Origin: an uncultured Bacteroidales bacterium
GTDB taxonomy: Bacteria; Bacteroidota; Bacteroidia; Bacteroidales; UBA11471
DNA: 64,000 nucleotides
Assembly (NCBI GenBank): GCA_947625885.1
Contig: CANQQA010000003.1
Coordinates: forward strand, 128,726-192,725
Reading direction: 5' to 3'
Shown: positions 42,060-51,236 of the stretch, piece after piece
How the letters are laid out: each line of letters starts with the position of its first letter
Numbering within the stretch: position 1 is the first letter of the stretch
Position numbers and translations under genes: made by a program
Notes under the pieces: model-generated
The model's input: the letters and a program-made list of their open reading frames with translations, nothing else
The model's database searches: none
What the model was told of the DNA's origin: nothing

Positions 42060-42641
42060 CTATCTGTTTTTATAGAGGTCGTGTTCCATGATATAGCGGT
42101 GTACTGTCGGGGGAATCCACTGTTCCGCCGGCTTTCCTGCCGCGATGTGCGCCCGTATGGCGGTCGATGAAACGTCGGTCATCGGCGCGTCCGTGAGCCG
42201 TACCGAGGGCGGTAGCGTCGCCGCATCGACCGGATAGCTCGGGCGCGGGTAAATATCTATCCGGTAGTCGGCAATGATTTTTCCGCTCTCTTTCCAGCGG
42301 GGAAATATCGTCCAGTTGTCCGAGCCGATAAGCAGATGAAATTCCGTGTCGGGATATTCCCTTTCGAGTCTTTGTAATGCTGTAATTGTGTAAGAGGGGC
42401 GGGACAGGTGCTGCTCCACGTCGCATAGGCGGAACCGGTTGTTGCCGGCTATGGCAAGTTTCACCATAGCCTGCCGCTTGCCGTCGTCGAGCAGATCGCA
42501 TTCCCGTTTTATAGGATTCTGCGGCGTAACGCTGAACCATATCTCGTCGAGTCCGCCGGCGCCGAGCATGTATTCGGCAATGGCGATGTGCCCGTTGTGT
42601 ATGGGATTGAACGAACCCGAAAAGAATCCGACTTTTTTCAT
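42060..42641 (-). CDS. nadD: Nicotinate-nucleotide adenylyltransferase
   Basis: A 193-residue enzyme converting nicotinate mononucleotide and ATP to deamido-NAD in NAD biosynthesis. It shows the nucleotidyltransferase motif GSFNPIHNGHIAIAEY (HxGH), the LIGSDNWTIFPRW loop and the SSTAIRAHI motif near the C-terminus. It lies seven bases after gmk in the leftward operon. Confidence 0.95.
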   Translation of the reverse strand: MKKVGFFSGSFNPIHNGHIAIAEYMLGAGGLDEIWFSVTPQNPIKRECDLLDDGKRQAMVKLAIAGNNRFRLCDVEQHLSRPSYTITALQRLEREYPDTEFHLLIGSDNWTIFPRWKESGKIIADYRIDIYPRPSYPVDAATLPPSVRLTDAPMTDVSSTAIRAHIAAGKPAEQWIPPTVHRYIMEHDLYKNR

Positions 42642-42648
42642 GGCGCTG

Positions 42649-43218
42649 CTATTCGGCTAAAAAATTTCGGACGACCGACAATACCTCCTGACAGGCGCGT
42701 TCGAGTTCGTCGTTTACCACAATGCGGTCGAATTTCGGAGCGAAGCTCAATTCGTATTCCGCTTTCGCCAGCCGGCTTTCTATCACTTCGGGCGTATCGG
42801 TGGCGCGGTGTTCCAGCCGCCGGCGCAGCTCCGCGAGGCTCGGCGGCTGTATGAATACCGACAAAGCCCGTTCGCCGTAGAAGCGTTTGATGTTAAGCCC
42901 GCCGACCACATCGACATCGAACAGCACGTTTTTGCCTGCCGTCGTCAGCCGTTCCACTTCGCTTTTGAGCGTGCCGTAGAATTTGTCGGCATACACCTCC
43001 TCGTATTCGAGAAAGTCGCCGGCGGCGATGCGGCGGCGAAATTCGTCGGGTGTGAGAAAATAGTATTCCACGCCGTCGCGTTCGCTCCCGCGCGGGGCGC
43101 GCGAGGTGGCGGATATGGAGAATGCCAGATTCAGATGCTGCGTGAGCAGGTAGTTGATAATGGTCGATTTTCCGGAACCGGACGGCGCTGAAAAGATGAT
43201 GAGTTTTCCTTTCGACAT
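42649..43218 (-). CDS. gmk: Guanylate kinase
   Basis: A 189-residue kinase phosphorylating GMP to GDP. It shows the P-loop SAPSGSGKST at the N-terminus, the GMP-binding SISATSRAPRGSERDGVEY and the lid region beyond. The start MSKGKLIIFSAP at 43218 lies four bases after the yicC stop; an upstream ATG inside yicC is less likely. Confidence 0.96.
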   Translation of the reverse strand: MSKGKLIIFSAPSGSGKSTIINYLLTQHLNLAFSISATSRAPRGSERDGVEYYFLTPDEFRRRIAAGDFLEYEEVYADKFYGTLKSEVERLTTAGKNVLFDVDVVGGLNIKRFYGERALSVFIQPPSLAELRRRLEHRATDTPEVIESRLAKAEYELSFAPKFDRIVVNDELERACQEVLSVVRNFLAE

Positions 43219-43222
43219 GGCA

Positions 43223-44092
43223 TTACATGGCATTGAGTATCTGCTCTTTGATTTGTTCCAACTCGTCTTTCATGCGGACGACGATTTTTTGCAGCTCGGC
43301 ATGGTTGGCTTTCGAACCTAACGTATTGATTTCGCGCCCCATTTCCTGTGCGATAAATCCTAATTTCTTGCCCTGTCCGCAGTTTCCCTCCATTGTTTCG
43401 CGAAAATATTTCAGGTGGTTGTCGAGCCGGTTTTTTTCTTCGTTGATATCGAGTTTCTCGATATAGAAAATCATCTCTTGCTCCATGCGGTTTTTGTCGT
43501 AGTCGAAGCCGATTTTTTCCAATGCCTCGACGATGCGTTTTTTTATTTTCTCGATGCGTTCCTGTTCGTAGGGAGCCACCTCGTCGAGCAGTCGGGCGAT
43601 GTTGTCGATTTTTTCCGTGAAAAGTTTTTGCAGCATGGCGCCCTCTTGTGCACGGAAATCCATCAGTTTGTCGATGGCTTCGTTTACGGCAGCCATGACG
43701 GCGCGCCTTTCGTTTTCATCTATTTCCGTCGGGTCGCTTTTCAGGGCGTCGGGCAGGCGCAGCAGCGTCTGAAACCAGTCGGCAGGCTGCGGTATTTGCA
43801 GTGTGTCCGCCATTTTTTGCAGTTGGGTGTAATATCCTTTTATGACGTCGGTGTTGAGCTGGGCGGTGTCGTTTGTCGCTTTGTTCTCGACCTGAATGAA
43901 AAAATCCACTTTCCCGCGTTCCAACCGTCGGGCTATTTCGTTGCGTATTTCCATTTCCGTGTCTTTGTAGATTTGAGGCACTTTCATGGCGAGATCGAGT
44001 TGTTTGCTGTTCAGCGATTTTATTTCGACGGTTATTTTTCGGTGCGGAAATTCGGCTGTCGCTTTGCCGAAACCGGTCATGGAATAAATCAT
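43223..44092 (-). CDS. YicC/YloC-family endoribonuclease
   Basis: A 289-residue protein of the YicC family, recently recognised as an endoribonuclease family. It has the typical N-terminus MIYSMTGFGKATAEF and a C-terminal DUF1732 region (GNCGQGKKLGFIAQEMGREINTLGSKA, cited here as GKKLGFIAQEMGREINT). It heads the leftward operon yicC-gmk-nadD-DUF5063-exonuclease, with a TACATTTG promoter element upstream. The link between a ribonuclease, an exonuclease and nucleotide enzymes in one operon is plausible for RNA turnover. Confidence 0.9.
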   Translation of the reverse strand: MIYSMTGFGKATAEFPHRKITVEIKSLNSKQLDLAMKVPQIYKDTEMEIRNEIARRLERGKVDFFIQVENKATNDTAQLNTDVIKGYYTQLQKMADTLQIPQPADWFQTLLRLPDALKSDPTEIDENERRAVMAAVNEAIDKLMDFRAQEGAMLQKLFTEKIDNIARLLDEVAPYEQERIEKIKKRIVEALEKIGFDYDKNRMEQEMIFYIEKLDINEEKNRLDNHLKYFRETMEGNCGQGKKLGFIAQEMGREINTLGSKANHAELQKIVVRMKDELEQIKEQILNAM

Positions 44093-44399
44093 GCGTTTGT
44101 GTTCTTTTAATCCGTAAATCAGTCTGTACGAAATCTATTCTCTTTGGAGAGGGGAGAAAATGTCGTTTAGCAATACAAATGTATGGAAAATATGTTGAAA
44201 TATAAAACAGAAATCGACGGAAAATCGGCGAAAAAAAGGAGGTGAAATAAATTTCCGTAATGTTTCCAAATAATGTTCAAACTCCTTGCGGGCGTCAAAC
44301 TTTTATGAAACGAACCCGTTAGATAATACGCAAAACGGTCTGAGTACAGGAACGAAATATTTTGAATCTTGGAAATGTGTAATTATAAAATGTGTCGAG
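44093..44399. other. Intergenic region between divergent yicC and fimbrial operons
   Basis: This 307-base stretch holds the yicC promoter (44176-44183, minus strand), a perfect Shine-Dalgarno-like string AAAGGAGGTGA at 44235-44245 with no correctly spaced start codon, and a poorly defined fimbrial promoter (a near-match TATTTTG about 40 bases before the Mfa1-like start). I found no long inverted repeats that would suggest an invertible promoter. Confidence 0.7.
44176..44183 (-). promoter_or_regulatory. Promoter -7 element of the yicC operon
   Basis: The minus strand reads TACATTTG, with TTTA at the -33 position 19 bases upstream. The leader to the yicC ATG is about 77 bases. Confidence 0.6.
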
Positions 44400-46562
44400 A
44401 TGAAAAAAAAATTATGGTGGTGGACGATAGCCGCGATGTTCGGTTGTGCCGCCTGTTCCGATGAAACGACAGCCCCTGTTTCCGGCGGCAGCGATATTGC
44501 CGCATCAAACGATTCCTACATAGCGTTTCGCATTCTATCCAATGGTTCCGACCTTACCCGCGCTTGGGGTGATGACCAGCCGAGTACGTCGTTCGATGAG
44601 GGCTTGGCAGCCGAACAGGCTGTCGATTGCGCTTTCATTGTCTTTTTCGACAACAGCGGCGGGAAGGGAGAATATCTTTATTATGCCGAGGCAGACAAGA
44701 ACGACATTCACCTCGAAAATCGGGAAACCGACGACGAGAACGGCGGCAAGTGCGTTTCGCTTGCCAACATCGTCTTTACCGTGCCCAACACCCAAAAGCA
44801 GCCGACCGATGCCATTATCATACTTAACGGCAATCACACGGCGCTGCCCGTCATGGACCAGTCGAAACCCGATATGTGGACGTATGCCGCGTCGATACGC
44901 GGCGACGACGACGGCGAAAACGCTTTTCACATACAGGTGGACAATACGCCCTATCTGACCATGAGCAATTCGGTATATGCCGATGCCGCAAACAAAGTCG
45001 TCTTCACGACGAATGTCGAAGACAAGATGAAACAGACCGAGACCGAAGCGCTTGCCGCTCCGGCAGTCGCTCACGTGGAACGTATGGCGGCTAAGGTCGA
45101 GACCCGTTTCAAGGTGAATGACGGGGAGGTCTCTTTCGAGAATCAGAAAAAGTCGCTCGACGCCGTCGTCTATACGCCGAAAGAAAAGGTTGCGGCGTTG
45201 TGGCGCGGCGATAACGGTTCGTATGCCGTCGCCACCGGAGAGATGCCTTACAAGGTGCGCATTCACGGGTGGAGCGTCAATGGTACGGCGCCGAGTATGT
45301 CGCGCCTGAAAACCATTGCGCCGTATGTTTCGGAGCATGGCGACTATATGCCGCCCTATACAGGTGCCGGCACGCCGGAGGAATATTTCACCGGCTGGAA
45401 CGATGCCGAGAATTTCCGCTCGTACTGGGCGATAGACAACCATTACGGCGACGGGCATTATCCGACGCAGAGTCGTCGAGGCATCGACAAAAAGGGATAT
45501 ATGAGTGGCGGCAATCGGGTCGAAGGCTTTACCCGGTCCGACGGTTCGCCGTGGTCGCTTTCCTATAAAAGTTATGCCAATATCCGTTATGCCGGCGAGG
45601 AGTTTTCGGGTGTTAATGCGTGGAAAAACGGTACGCTGCTCGGCTCGACGCAGGTGAAATACTGCACCGAAAACACCATTGGCGGCGACAACCTGCAAGG
45701 GCGCCGTTATCTGACTGCCGCCACCCATGTCGTCGTTGCCGCGCAGCTTCTGTTCGATACGCCTGTCGCCAAGGCTTATCCAGAAAAAGGCGTGGAAGTA
45801 ACAACCAAAGAAACCGAGCTGATAGGGAAGAATCTTACCGAGAGCGAATATTTCAGTGCCGTAGCCGACAAGTATCGGGTCGCCGGCGTGTTTTATACTT
45901 TGAACGGTTACAAGCAATTGGCGTTGGAAATGTTGAATATGGCGCTTGCCCGCCGCACCGATGCCACGAAAGCGCCCGACAGTTTGTGGGTATGCCGGAC
46001 AAGCGACGAATTGACCACCGCCCGCAAGGCGACCATCGACGATTTTACCGTCGATACCGATTGGCGTTCCGACGGAATGGTGCTACTGAAACCGAAACCG
46101 GATATTCGTTTTTTCAACAGCAATCCCTCCGGCAAGAGCATTGTCAAAAGGGAAAGCGCCGGTTCGGATTACGATGAAAAAGTATGTTACGAATATACCA
46201 TCGATTTTGAACAGTGGGACAATGACGATACCGACCCCGACAATTTCATAAATTACATTTATGCCTATATTGCTCCGGCGCAGTGTTATGCCGGCGGTCG
46301 CATGTATTATATCATACCCATACAGCATTATGTTCGCCCTGCAACCGGAGAGGGCAATCAACAGGTGGGTACTTACGGCGTGGTGCGCAACCATTGGTAT
46401 CGCATTGTGGTCAATGGCGTTACGGGCATCGGCGAACCCGTACACAAAGATACGGACCCCATCGTCCCCAATTTCAATCCCGATGATCAGTATATCGGCT
46501 TCGATATTCATATCATGCCGTGGAATATCATCGAGCAGGAAGTCGATTTGAAACCGCTTTAA
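44400..46562 (+). CDS. Mfa1-family fimbria major subunit-like lipoprotein
   Basis: A 720-residue secreted lipoprotein with signal MKKKLWWWTIAAMFGCAAC (Cys19). The N-terminal beta domain pattern CAFIVFFDNSGGKGEYLYY, the middle VAHVERMAAKVETRF and the C-terminal YGVVRNHWYRIVVNGVTGIG, ending MPWNIIEQEVDL, fit the Mfa1/FimA-type fimbrillin fold in which a donor strand completes neighbouring subunits. It is longer than typical Mfa1 (about 560), so insertions are likely. The ATG at 44400 excludes an upstream non-signal extension. It heads a three-gene fimbrial operon. Confidence 0.85.
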   Translation: MKKKLWWWTIAAMFGCAACSDETTAPVSGGSDIAASNDSYIAFRILSNGSDLTRAWGDDQPSTSFDEGLAAEQAVDCAFIVFFDNSGGKGEYLYYAEADKNDIHLENRETDDENGGKCVSLANIVFTVPNTQKQPTDAIIILNGNHTALPVMDQSKPDMWTYAASIRGDDDGENAFHIQVDNTPYLTMSNSVYADAANKVVFTTNVEDKMKQTETEALAAPAVAHVERMAAKVETRFKVNDGEVSFENQKKSLDAVVYTPKEKVAALWRGDNGSYAVATGEMPYKVRIHGWSVNGTAPSMSRLKTIAPYVSEHGDYMPPYTGAGTPEEYFTGWNDAENFRSYWAIDNHYGDGHYPTQSRRGIDKKGYMSGGNRVEGFTRSDGSPWSLSYKSYANIRYAGEEFSGVNAWKNGTLLGSTQVKYCTENTIGGDNLQGRRYLTAATHVVVAAQLLFDTPVAKAYPEKGVEVTTKETELIGKNLTESEYFSAVADKYRVAGVFYTLNGYKQLALEMLNMALARRTDATKAPDSLWVCRTSDELTTARKATIDDFTVDTDWRSDGMVLLKPKPDIRFFNSNPSGKSIVKRESAGSDYDEKVCYEYTIDFEQWDNDDTDPDNFINYIYAYIAPAQCYAGGRMYYIIPIQHYVRPATGEGNQQVGTYGVVRNHWYRIVVNGVTGIGEPVHKDTDPIVPNFNPDDQYIGFDIHIMPWNIIEQEVDLKPL

Positions 46563-46582
46563 TTATTGAGCGATACGGCGGT

Positions 46583-47614
46583 ATGAAACGGTTGTCGGAT
46601 TTTCTGCATGCGGCGGTGTGCCTGCTTGTGGCGGCGTTTCCCGCCGTGTCGCTGTCGTGCGGGTCGATATTCGAAGACGAAGGCGACTGCCGTTCGCTGT
46701 GGCAGGTGCGTTTCATTTACAATAAGAACATGGATTTTGTCGATGTCTTTTCCGAAAATGTGGAATCGGTGCGCCTGACGATATGCGATGCCGCCACCGG
46801 TCGGGTGGTGGCGGAGCAGCGGGAGTCGGGTGATGCGCTGGCGACGGGGCATTACGTCATGCCCGTAAATCTGCCGCCGGGTGATTATGATTTTGTGGCG
46901 TGGTGCGGACTCGAAGGCAACGACCGTTTTGCGGTGGCAGATATCGATTCCGCCACTGTCCGCGAAGATTTGTCGTGCAGGCTTGTTGCCGACAGAGACA
47001 GTGAAGATGCACCGCCCTGCTGCGCGGCTTCCTTGAAGCATCTGTTTCACGGTTGTACTTCGTATCGCATACACGACCGAGCCGGACTCCATACCATTCC
47101 CATTTATCTGACGCGCAATACCAATCGTTTGCGCATCGAGCTGTTTCATGCCGGTGCCGACCTTACCCCCGAACGGTATGCCGTTTCCCTTGCCGACGGC
47201 AACGGTCGTATGGAGTGGGACAACTCCATACTTCCCGGACAGGAAAAAGTAGTGTATCTTCCCTATGCGGTTTTTACCGATTCCGTTGTCGTGAGAAGCG
47301 GTGAAGCCCCTTTGCGCAAAGCGCTTTTCGCCGAACTCTCGACGGGACGCCTGCTTGCCGACCATTCGTCCGATGCCCTGTTTACCATTGCCGACCGGCA
47401 GAGCGGCGACACGCTTTTTTCGCTGTCGCTTATCGAATACCTGATTATGGCGAAAGGGCACGAGCTGCCTATGGACGAACAGGAGTACCTCGACCGTGAA
47501 TACGATTACGAAGTGGAGCTTTCTCTTGCCGACCGACCGCAGGGCGGCTGGTATTGCTGGCAGCTGAGAATCAACGATTGGCACGTCATATTCAATCCCG
47601 ATGTCGATTTATAA
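46583..47614 (+). CDS. FimB/Mfa2-family fimbrial anchor lipoprotein
   Basis: A 343-residue lipoprotein with lipobox VSLSC (Cys about 25). It shows the Mfa2/FimB features NMDFVDVFSENVESVRLTI, PVNLPPGDYDFVAWCG and IPIYLTRNTNRLRIEL. Mfa2 anchors the fimbria in the outer membrane and limits its length. It starts 20 bases after the Mfa1-like stop; the earlier in-frame ATG at 46520 lies inside the upstream gene. Confidence 0.85.
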   Translation: MKRLSDFLHAAVCLLVAAFPAVSLSCGSIFEDEGDCRSLWQVRFIYNKNMDFVDVFSENVESVRLTICDAATGRVVAEQRESGDALATGHYVMPVNLPPGDYDFVAWCGLEGNDRFAVADIDSATVREDLSCRLVADRDSEDAPPCCAASLKHLFHGCTSYRIHDRAGLHTIPIYLTRNTNRLRIELFHAGADLTPERYAVSLADGNGRMEWDNSILPGQEKVVYLPYAVFTDSVVVRSGEAPLRKALFAELSTGRLLADHSSDALFTIADRQSGDTLFSLSLIEYLIMAKGHELPMDEQEYLDREYDYEVELSLADRPQGGWYCWQLRINDWHVIFNPDVDL

Positions 47615-47621
47615 TGTTTCG

Positions 47622-48854
47622 ATGATGAAACCGCTGTCGCTTCTCCTTTGCCTTTTTGCGGCGCTGCTTCCGACTTCCTGTCGGAAAGTGTATGAGCCTG
47701 TTGCTGCTGCCCCGATGCAGATAAGTTTTCTTGTGGCTGCCGACAGGAGCATCGCGGCGGGAAGCGGATATTCCGCAGGCAGCGACACGCCCGACGAAAA
47801 TTACATCGACCCCGCACAGATGCAACTCTTCGTGTTCGACCGTGCGGGAAAATTTCTTTTCGAGATTACCGAACCGGATTCGGGTTTGTATCTTTCGGCT
47901 GTGTCGTCCGATAATCGGACGTCGGGAGTGTATCGCATCTCGGCTGCGGTGTCGGAGGCGTATATCGAAGCATTTGCCGCAGGCGTGAAAATAGCGGTCT
48001 TGGCGAATTTTCCTGCCGATGTCCCGCCCGTTGCGCTTCATGCGGGCGAGCCGCTCTCGGCGCTCGGCGATGCCGACCGCCGGCGGTCGGTCGATATGGT
48101 GCGTGTCGTCGGCGGAAAACCGGTCGGCGTGATGCCGGAAATCGGACGTTTCGGCATACCCATGTACGGGGTCGGAAGTTTTTCGGGCGTGGAGCTGCGC
48201 CGTTCCGAAATCGTCTTTCTCGACGGTTGCGTATCGCTGTTGCGAGCCGTCGCCAAAGTCGAGGTGAAAATGCCGCGAACACTGCCACTTCCCCGTACGG
48301 TATATATGCGTCATGCCCTTCGCACGGCATGGTGTACATCGCGCGATGTAACGGTCGATACCGATGTCTTGTGGCAGGGAGGCAGCGCCGTTGTTGTCGG
48401 CGACGACGGTTTGCCGGTAGTACAGTATTACGAAGGCGTCGAGCAGGAAATGGCACGCCTTGCCGAAAATCCCGACGCCGGCGACCTGCATATTTTCAAT
48501 CCCCGACATAACGTTTTTGCCGGCGATACGGTCGATTATCTGCCTTTCTCGGTCGTGCCGGCTGCCGACACCGTTACGTATCGGCTCTATCTTCCGGAGG
48601 TGATGACCGACGGTTCGTCGGGTGTTGCGCCGTATATAGAGCTGGCATTCGGCGACGATGATACCGGCGCGACTGCCGATGCCGTGATACGTTTTTCCCC
48701 GTATTCCGACGGCGAACCGACCGACGGTATTATTCCCGTCGTGCGCAATTGCATATACAGCTATTCCGTGTACGATGTGGCGGGGCGTCTTTTCGTGCAA
48801 TATACCGTGTGTCCGTGGGGTGAACGGACGGCAGATTTGCCGCCCTTCAATTAA
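47622..48854 (+). CDS. Fimbrial accessory/tip-like lipoprotein
   Basis: A 410-residue lipoprotein with lipobox LLPTSC and a beta-rich body (MQLFVFDRAGKFLFE, YRLYLPEVMTDGSSG, VVRNCIYSYSVYDVAG, ending YTVCPWGERTADLPPFN). The ending and position match minor fimbrial subunits such as Mfa3-5 or FimC-E that form tips or adaptors. The start is ambiguous between 47622 and 47625 (MMKPLSLLL) and an upstream ATG at 47601 overlapping the Mfa2 gene. It is the last gene of the operon and converges on rel with only 33 bases between. Confidence 0.75.
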   Translation: MMKPLSLLLCLFAALLPTSCRKVYEPVAAAPMQISFLVAADRSIAAGSGYSAGSDTPDENYIDPAQMQLFVFDRAGKFLFEITEPDSGLYLSAVSSDNRTSGVYRISAAVSEAYIEAFAAGVKIAVLANFPADVPPVALHAGEPLSALGDADRRRSVDMVRVVGGKPVGVMPEIGRFGIPMYGVGSFSGVELRRSEIVFLDGCVSLLRAVAKVEVKMPRTLPLPRTVYMRHALRTAWCTSRDVTVDTDVLWQGGSAVVVGDDGLPVVQYYEGVEQEMARLAENPDAGDLHIFNPRHNVFAGDTVDYLPFSVVPAADTVTYRLYLPEVMTDGSSGVAPYIELAFGDDDTGATADAVIRFSPYSDGEPTDGIIPVVRNCIYSYSVYDVAGRLFVQYTVCPWGERTADLPPFN

Positions 48855-48887
48855 GCGGCAGACAAGGGTATAGGAGATAACAATGAT

Positions 48888-51188
48888 TTAATTTTTGCGG
48901 GCGGCGGATTTCACCTCATCTAATTTTTTCAATTGCGTACACAGCTGCTCGATGTCGCGCGCATCGTGCACCATGACGCCGAGTTCGCCGTGGAACAGAC
49001 CTTTGTTGGCGGTGATGGTGAGTGAGCGGATATTCATCGCCATGTTGTCCGAAATGATGTGGGTAATGCGGTTGAGTACGCCGGCGCCGTCGATACCGTC
49101 GATTTCTATTTCCACCGGGAACGATTCGTGCAGATGTTTGTCCCATTCGACCGAGATGAGGCGCGAACCGAAGCTGCTTTTCAGTTTCATGGCTATCGGA
49201 CACGATTGCTTGTGTACGATGACCTCCTCTTTTTCATTGACATAGCCCAGCACATCGTCGCCCGGGATAGGATTGCAGCAGGTGGCGATGATATAGTTGC
49301 GTTCGGTTTCGGTGCTTTGCAGCAAATAGGTCGCTTTCTTGTCGATTTTTTTCGGCGATACGAGTTTCTTTTTGTCCGATTTTTTGTTTTTCGAGTTGTT
49401 TTCGTCCGACGATTTGTTTCCCGATTTGCTGCCTCCGAACGGATTGAGCAGGTATCGCATAAATACGTTGTGCGACTTGCCTTTGAATAGTTTTTTTACG
49501 TTGTCGTCGAGTACGATTTCGTTTTTTCCGAGTTGGTAGAACAGCTCCTCTTTTTTGTCGATGTCGAAGAAATTGAGTATCTTGTCGAGAACACTCAGAT
49601 CGTTGGTTATGAGTTGGTTTTCGGCAATGAATTTGTTGTAGATTTCTTCACCTTGCGCAGCGACCCCGCGACGCTCTTTTTTGAGGGCGGCTTGCAGCTG
49701 CGTTTTGGCTTTGGCTGTCGTTACGAAATTTTCCCATTCGGGCTTGGGCGTTTGCGATTTAGAGGTGAGTATCTCCACTTGGTCGCCGCTTTGGAGCTTT
49801 TGGCTCAGCGGAGCCAGACGGTGATTGACTTTGGCTGCGATGCAGTGATACCCCAAATCGGAGTGCAGGAAGAAAGCGAAGTCGAGCGCGGTGGCATCTT
49901 TGGGCAGCGTTTTCAATTCGCCTTTGGGCGTGAATACGAAAATTTCCGAAGCAAACAGATTGAGTTTGATGGTATCGAGAAAGTCGAGCGCATTCGGCTC
50001 TGGATTTTCGAGAATCTCTTTAATCGTTCGCAGCCAGATGTCGAGTTCCGACCCTTCGTCTACTCCGCCCACTTTGTATTTCCAGTGGGCGGCGAAACCG
50101 CGTTCGGCGATTTCGTCCATTTTGCGGCTGCGTATCTGCACCTCCGTCCAGTTGCCGTCGGGTCCCATGACGGTTACGTGCAGGGCACGGTAGCCGTTGG
50201 CTTTGGGGTGGCTCACCCAGTCGCGGGTGCGTTCGGGGTGCGGTCTGTAAATATCGGTGATGACGGAATAGATGTTGAAACATTCGGTCTTTTCGTTTTC
50301 TTCGTGCTGCGGGTCGAAGATGATGCGCACGGCGTAGAGGTCGTACACTTCGTCGAACGGAATGTTTTTGGTCTGCATCTTGTTCCATATCGAGTATGCC
50401 GATTTCACACGGGTTTTCATCTCGAATTGCACGCCCATTTCATGCAGCTTGGCGGTGATGGGGGCGGCGAAATCCTGAAACACTTTTTGCCGCATTTCCT
50501 CGCTCGATGCGATGTTGTGCTGTATTTCGGCGTAGGCTTCGGGGTGTTCGTATTTGAAACTCAGGTCTTCGAGTTCGGTCTTTATGGCGAACAGCCCCAG
50601 CCGGTGCGCCAGCGGCGCATAAATGTAAAGCGTTTCGCCGGCTATCTTGTATTGCTTGCTGGGCAGCATCGAGCCGAGTGTGCGCATATTGTGCAGACGG
50701 TCTGCCATTTTCACGAGAATCACCCGTATGTCTTCCGACATGGTGAGCAGCAGTTTGCGGAAGTTTTCGGCTTGTGCTGACGCTTGGTCGCCGAATATGC
50801 CGCCCGAGATTTTGGTCAATCCCGATACGATCATGGCGATTTTTTTCCCGAACAGATTTTCGATGTCTTCGACCGTGTATTCGGTATCCTCCACCACGTC
50901 GTGCAGCAGGGCGGAACATATCGACGTGGAGCCCAAGCCCATCTCCTCGCATACGATGCGGGCTACCGCTATGGGGTGCATGATATACGGTTCGCCCGAG
51001 CGGCGGCGTATGCCGTGATGCGCCTCTTTGGCAAAGCGGAAAGCCCGTTCGATAATCTCCACTTTTTTCCGGTGATTGGAGTGGAGATATTCGTTGAGCA
51101 GGGCTTGAAATTCCTGCTCGATCATGGCATCTTCTCTTTGCTCGACGGTCAGACCTTCGCTGTCGGGGAGAATAGGAGTATCGCTCAT
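48888..51188 (-). CDS. Bifunctional (p)ppGpp synthetase/hydrolase (RelA/SpoT family)
   Basis: A 766-residue stringent-response enzyme. The N-terminal HD hydrolase domain retains HPIAVARIV and HDVVEDTEYTVED, so hydrolase activity is likely. The synthetase region has MKTRVKSAYSIWNKMQ and ANGYRALHVTVMG, then a TGS domain (IFVFTPKGELKTLPKDAT) and a C-terminal ACT domain. Residues about 585-620 form a low-complexity Ser/Lys/Asn insert (GGSKSGNKSSDENNSKN). It ends 48 bases before pfkA, which is upstream in the same direction. Confidence 0.93.
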   Translation of the reverse strand: MSDTPILPDSEGLTVEQREDAMIEQEFQALLNEYLHSNHRKKVEIIERAFRFAKEAHHGIRRRSGEPYIMHPIAVARIVCEEMGLGSTSICSALLHDVVEDTEYTVEDIENLFGKKIAMIVSGLTKISGGIFGDQASAQAENFRKLLLTMSEDIRVILVKMADRLHNMRTLGSMLPSKQYKIAGETLYIYAPLAHRLGLFAIKTELEDLSFKYEHPEAYAEIQHNIASSEEMRQKVFQDFAAPITAKLHEMGVQFEMKTRVKSAYSIWNKMQTKNIPFDEVYDLYAVRIIFDPQHEENEKTECFNIYSVITDIYRPHPERTRDWVSHPKANGYRALHVTVMGPDGNWTEVQIRSRKMDEIAERGFAAHWKYKVGGVDEGSELDIWLRTIKEILENPEPNALDFLDTIKLNLFASEIFVFTPKGELKTLPKDATALDFAFFLHSDLGYHCIAAKVNHRLAPLSQKLQSGDQVEILTSKSQTPKPEWENFVTTAKAKTQLQAALKKERRGVAAQGEEIYNKFIAENQLITNDLSVLDKILNFFDIDKKEELFYQLGKNEIVLDDNVKKLFKGKSHNVFMRYLLNPFGGSKSGNKSSDENNSKNKKSDKKKLVSPKKIDKKATYLLQSTETERNYIIATCCNPIPGDDVLGYVNEKEEVIVHKQSCPIAMKLKSSFGSRLISVEWDKHLHESFPVEIEIDGIDGAGVLNRITHIISDNMAMNIRSLTITANKGLFHGELGVMVHDARDIEQLCTQLKKLDEVKSAARKN

Positions 51189-51236
51189 AAACAACCGGTA
51201 TTTATGGGTGCATCGGATTGATAAGGAGAAGCAGGC

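Noticed and set aside
44260-44322. 20-codon leader open frame after the perfect Shine-Dalgarno string
   Set aside because: The spacing of 17 bases is too long, and there is no composition or context support.
44124-44349. Possible invertible promoter region upstream of the fimbrial operon
   Set aside because: Only a 6-base CTGTAC/GTACAG inverted repeat (44124-44129 and 44344-44349) was found; invertible promoters have longer repeats and a nearby invertase, neither seen here.
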